A stretch of DNA of 6,213 nt from Gammaproteobacteria bacterium (lineage in GTDB: Bacteria > Pseudomonadota > Gammaproteobacteria > Arenicellales > Arenicellaceae), in assembly GCA_030426005.1 (NCBI GenBank), contig JAUHZM010000189.1:1-6213 (forward strand), read 5' to 3'. The notes beneath the pieces are model-generated. The model was not told the DNA's origin. It was given only the letters and a program-made list of their open reading frames with translations, and did no database searches. The position numbers were made by a program, and so were the translations under genes. This document shows positions 5,637 to 6,213 of this stretch, one piece after another (within the stretch, counting starts at the first letter, position 1; every line of letters starts with the position of its first letter).

Positions 5637-6023
5637 ATGCCCGTTGTTGCATCTCGAATAGGGCAAATCGCCCGCACAGTGTCCGATGTGAAAGGGGCGG
5701 TTAACTGGTTCCAGCAACATCTGGGGCTGCAATGCTTGTTTCAGTTTGAGGGCATGGCGTTTCTGAGTTGCGACGGAGTACGGCTCATGTTGTCGCAGGC
5801 GGAGTCCGCACAGCCGGAGTCCATTCTGTACTTTGAAGTTCCTGACCTAGATGCCAGCATTGAGGCTTTCCAGTCGGCAGGTATTACGATTATGCAGATG
5901 CCACATCAAATTCATCAGCATGACGACGGCACTCAGGAGTGGATGGCGTTTATCGAAGATCCAGACCAACGCCCGCTTGGCTTAATCGAAAAGCGTCGGC
6001 CATCAGCCGCCACATCAGCATGA
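5637..6023 (+). CDS. VOC family protein (glyoxalase/bleomycin-resistance/dioxygenase fold)
   Basis: A 128-residue single-domain cytoplasmic protein with the vicinal oxygen chelate fold, made of two beta-alpha-beta-beta-beta modules. Module one runs from IGQIARTVSDVKGAVNWFQQ (8-27) through LGLQCLF and GMAFLSCDGVRLMLS. Module two runs from ESILYFEVPDLDASIEAFQSAG (61-82), in two parts ESILYFEVPDL and DASIEAFQSAG, to QEWMAFIEDPDQRPLGLIEK (100-119). The usual first-strand metal ligand (His in IGHVAL-type sequences) is Q10. E118 occupies the expected last-strand Glu position. H90, H93 and H95 form a His-rich loop. A non-standard or absent metal site is therefore possible. GGAGGAG (5627-5633) is a strong ribosome site. 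The stop overlaps the next ATG (ATGA at 6020-6023), which indicates translational coupling to the acylase. The substrate is unknown; the 'bleomycin resistance' label is only a family name. Confidence 0.88.
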   Translation: MPVVASRIGQIARTVSDVKGAVNWFQQHLGLQCLFQFEGMAFLSCDGVRLMLSQAESAQPESILYFEVPDLDASIEAFQSAGITIMQMPHQIHQHDDGTQEWMAFIEDPDQRPLGLIEKRRPSAATSA

Positions 6024-6213
6024 AGTATTTAAAACTGGGTTCGCTTTGCCTAGCGTTGTTGATTTTGGTGGTGGCGAGTTGGTTATACGACCCCTTGCCA
6101 GCAAACCCCAGTGCCGCAGAATTGAGTGCGAATGCGTCCGACTACGACGTTGAGATTATTCGCGATGAGTGGGGCGTGCCTGCGATCTTTGGTGTGACAG
6201 ACGCGGATGTCAG
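6020..6213 (+). CDS. Partial CDS, N-terminus of a penicillin acylase family (peptidase S45, Ntn-hydrolase) protein
   Basis: Sixty-four codons are visible before the window ends. Residues 1-21 (MKYLKLGSLCLALLILVVAS and W21) form a signal peptide or membrane anchor with basic residues before the hydrophobic core, so the enzyme should act in the periplasm. After a short linker comes DYDVEIIRDEWGVPAIFGVT (41-60), then DADV. This matches the conserved start of the alpha chain in penicillin amidases and acyl-homoserine-lactone or aculeacin acylases (consensus roughly V-I-RDEWGVPHI-G-TD-D). The usual His after WGVP is Ala here. Full-length family members are about 700-850 residues, self-cleaving to expose a catalytic Ser; that region lies outside the window. 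The start overlaps the VOC stop by ATGA. There is no separate strong ribosome site, consistent with coupling. The substrate (acylated amino acids, lactones, beta-lactams) cannot be told from this portion. Confidence 0.8.
   Translation, partial: MKYLKLGSLCLALLILVVASWLYDPLPANPSAAELSANASDYDVEIIRDEWGVPAIFGVTDADV

Noticed and set aside
5637..6023. Bleomycin or fosfomycin resistance function for the VOC protein
   Set aside because: Only the general fold is visible; no specific resistance-family residues could be identified.

Overview
The window is ordinary-looking bacterial chromosome. Genes are densely packed on both strands, GC is close to half by eye, and Shine-Dalgarno sites are clear before several genes. 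The families present (YgeA-type racemase, AGCS amino-acid symporter, class-I-type P450, RDD membrane protein, DUF1801, VOC/glyoxalase fold, penicillin-acylase family) suggest a Gram-negative proteobacterium, perhaps an aquatic gammaproteobacterium. No rRNA or marker protein is present to fix the taxon. There is no mobile element, CRISPR array, tRNA or rRNA.

Layout. (1) Positions 1-95, minus strand, hold the start of a gene that runs out of the window and encodes a signal peptide or membrane anchor. (2) Diverging from it, 185-2333 is a probable two-gene plus-strand operon: an aspartate/glutamate-type amino-acid racemase, then a sodium:alanine/glycine symporter 43 bases later. (3) A cytochrome P450 on the minus strand converges on the symporter. 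The two stop codons abut with no base between them, so any terminator must lie inside coding sequence, and a bulged hairpin is visible there. (4) Diverging from the P450, 3810-5165 carries an RDD-family membrane protein with an unusual insertion, followed 27 bases later by a DUF1801 protein with a strong ribosome binding site. (5) A small unrecognised minus-strand gene (about 5177-5467) converges on DUF1801 and diverges from the next unit. (6) From 5637 a VOC-fold protein overlaps by ATGA the start of a penicillin-acylase-family (N-terminal nucleophile hydrolase) gene that runs off the right edge.

Functional reading. The racemase and symporter make sense together as uptake and stereochemical conversion of small amino acids. 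The VOC/acylase pair looks translationally coupled, but its substrate is unknown. The P450 has no ferredoxin or reductase next to it and would need partners encoded elsewhere. The 163-base divergent region 5474-5636 is the most structured non-coding stretch: it holds a perfect 10-bp hairpin and two smaller dyads. I see no convincing novel multi-gene system. The points most worth following are the RDD insertion, the coupled VOC/acylase pair, the structured divergent region and the unrecognised small protein.
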